NCBI GenBank assembly: GCA_017440565.1
Contig: JAFSHA010000167.1
Coordinates: 1 to 40,294 of the forward strand
Direction of reading: 5' to 3'
DNA: 40,294 bases
Source: Eggerthellaceae bacterium
GTDB taxonomy: Bacteria > Actinomycetota > Coriobacteriia > Coriobacteriales > Eggerthellaceae
Shown here piece by piece: positions 40,161-40,294 of this stretch (position 1 is the first letter of the stretch; each line of letters opens with the position of its first letter). The position numbers and the translations under genes were made by a program. The notes under the pieces are model-generated. The model did not search any database. It was not told the DNA's origin and was given only the letters and a program-made list of their open reading frames with translations.

Positions 40161-40294
40161 TTACTTCTTCTGAGCCAGGGCAACCGGAGCGCCGAAGACG
40201 AAGAAGTGGACGAACGGGAGCAGCAGGCCGGTGGCCATCATCGGCAGAGCGTAGGCGGTCTTGTTGAAGCCGTCGATGACGAGCGGGCAGACGA
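40161..40294 (-). CDS. C-terminal end of a membrane protein (truncated by window edge)
   Basis: The last 43 codons read on the minus strand to TAA at 40161-40163. The sequence has a polar stretch, VIDGFNKTAYALP, then a hydrophobic helix MMATGLLLPFVHFFVFGAPVAL and a short AQKK tail, so it is the last segment of an integral membrane protein. Too little is present to name the family. The hairpin at 40015 lies downstream. Confidence 0.6.
   Translation of the reverse strand, partial: VCPLVIDGFNKTAYALPMMATGLLLPFVHFFVFGAPVALAQKK

Overview
The window reads as a high-GC, low-genome-size-style Actinomycetota chromosome; gut Coriobacteriia (Eggerthellaceae or relatives) is my best inference. It rests on the Gram-positive conjugation set with sortase and VaFE-repeat adhesin, GC-rich codon use, clear AGGAGG-type ribosome binding sites with GTG and TTG starts, and core genes of anaerobic type. 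No rRNA or tRNA was seen to fix the taxonomy.

Bases 1 to about 26,265 look like most of an integrative and conjugative element (ICE), inserted at the 3' end of guaA; its left end lies outside the window. From left to right it holds: a PD-(D/E)XK/YraN-like small protein and a small acidic protein, convergent on a strong hairpin; parA-parB; an oriT-like hairpin region with mobC and a MOBP-type relaxase; a small operon tail; an AAA/DUF4143 ATPase bracketed by two matching inverted repeats; then a long leftward type IV secretion operon. Read in transcription order that operon is: small XRE protein, DUF3801/PcfB-like, VirD4, Maff2/VirB2-like pilin, PrgI, VirB4, GH73+NlpC/P60 hydrolase, lipoprotein, VirB6-like channel, unknown protein, SSB-like protein, VaFE adhesin and class B sortase. 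The right arm has a Rep-like protein with iteron-like sites inside its gene, an RHH/MobC-like protein, a tyrosine integrase, an excisionase-like protein and a divergent XRE regulator, followed by an AT-rich end with repeats that runs into guaA.

Two small signals tie distant ICE genes together. A GATAC-N6-GTATC palindrome sits at the parAB promoter and, more than 23 kb away, between xis/int and the XRE regulator and in the right end. A 5' leader with CTTCCAC in a hairpin loop followed by AGACGCAAAGGAG precedes parA, mobC, the SSB-like gene and the pilin gene. With rep, the iteron-like sites and parAB, this suggests an ICE that can exist as a replicating, partitioned circle, with excision, partition and transfer coordinated.

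From 26,268 onward the sequence looks like ordinary chromosome, mostly on the minus strand: a GMP synthase ATP-pyrophosphatase without the glutaminase domain, a TauE/SafE permease, EttA, a 37-residue membrane protein, galactokinase with a GH2 beta-galactosidase, an AhpF-like flavoenzyme with its redox domain at the C-terminus together with AhpC, a TRIC/UPF0126 membrane protein, a radical SAM protein, a cluster of 25-bp repeats, an OhrR-type MarR regulator, a LURP-one-like protein on the plus strand, and the end of a membrane protein running off the right edge.
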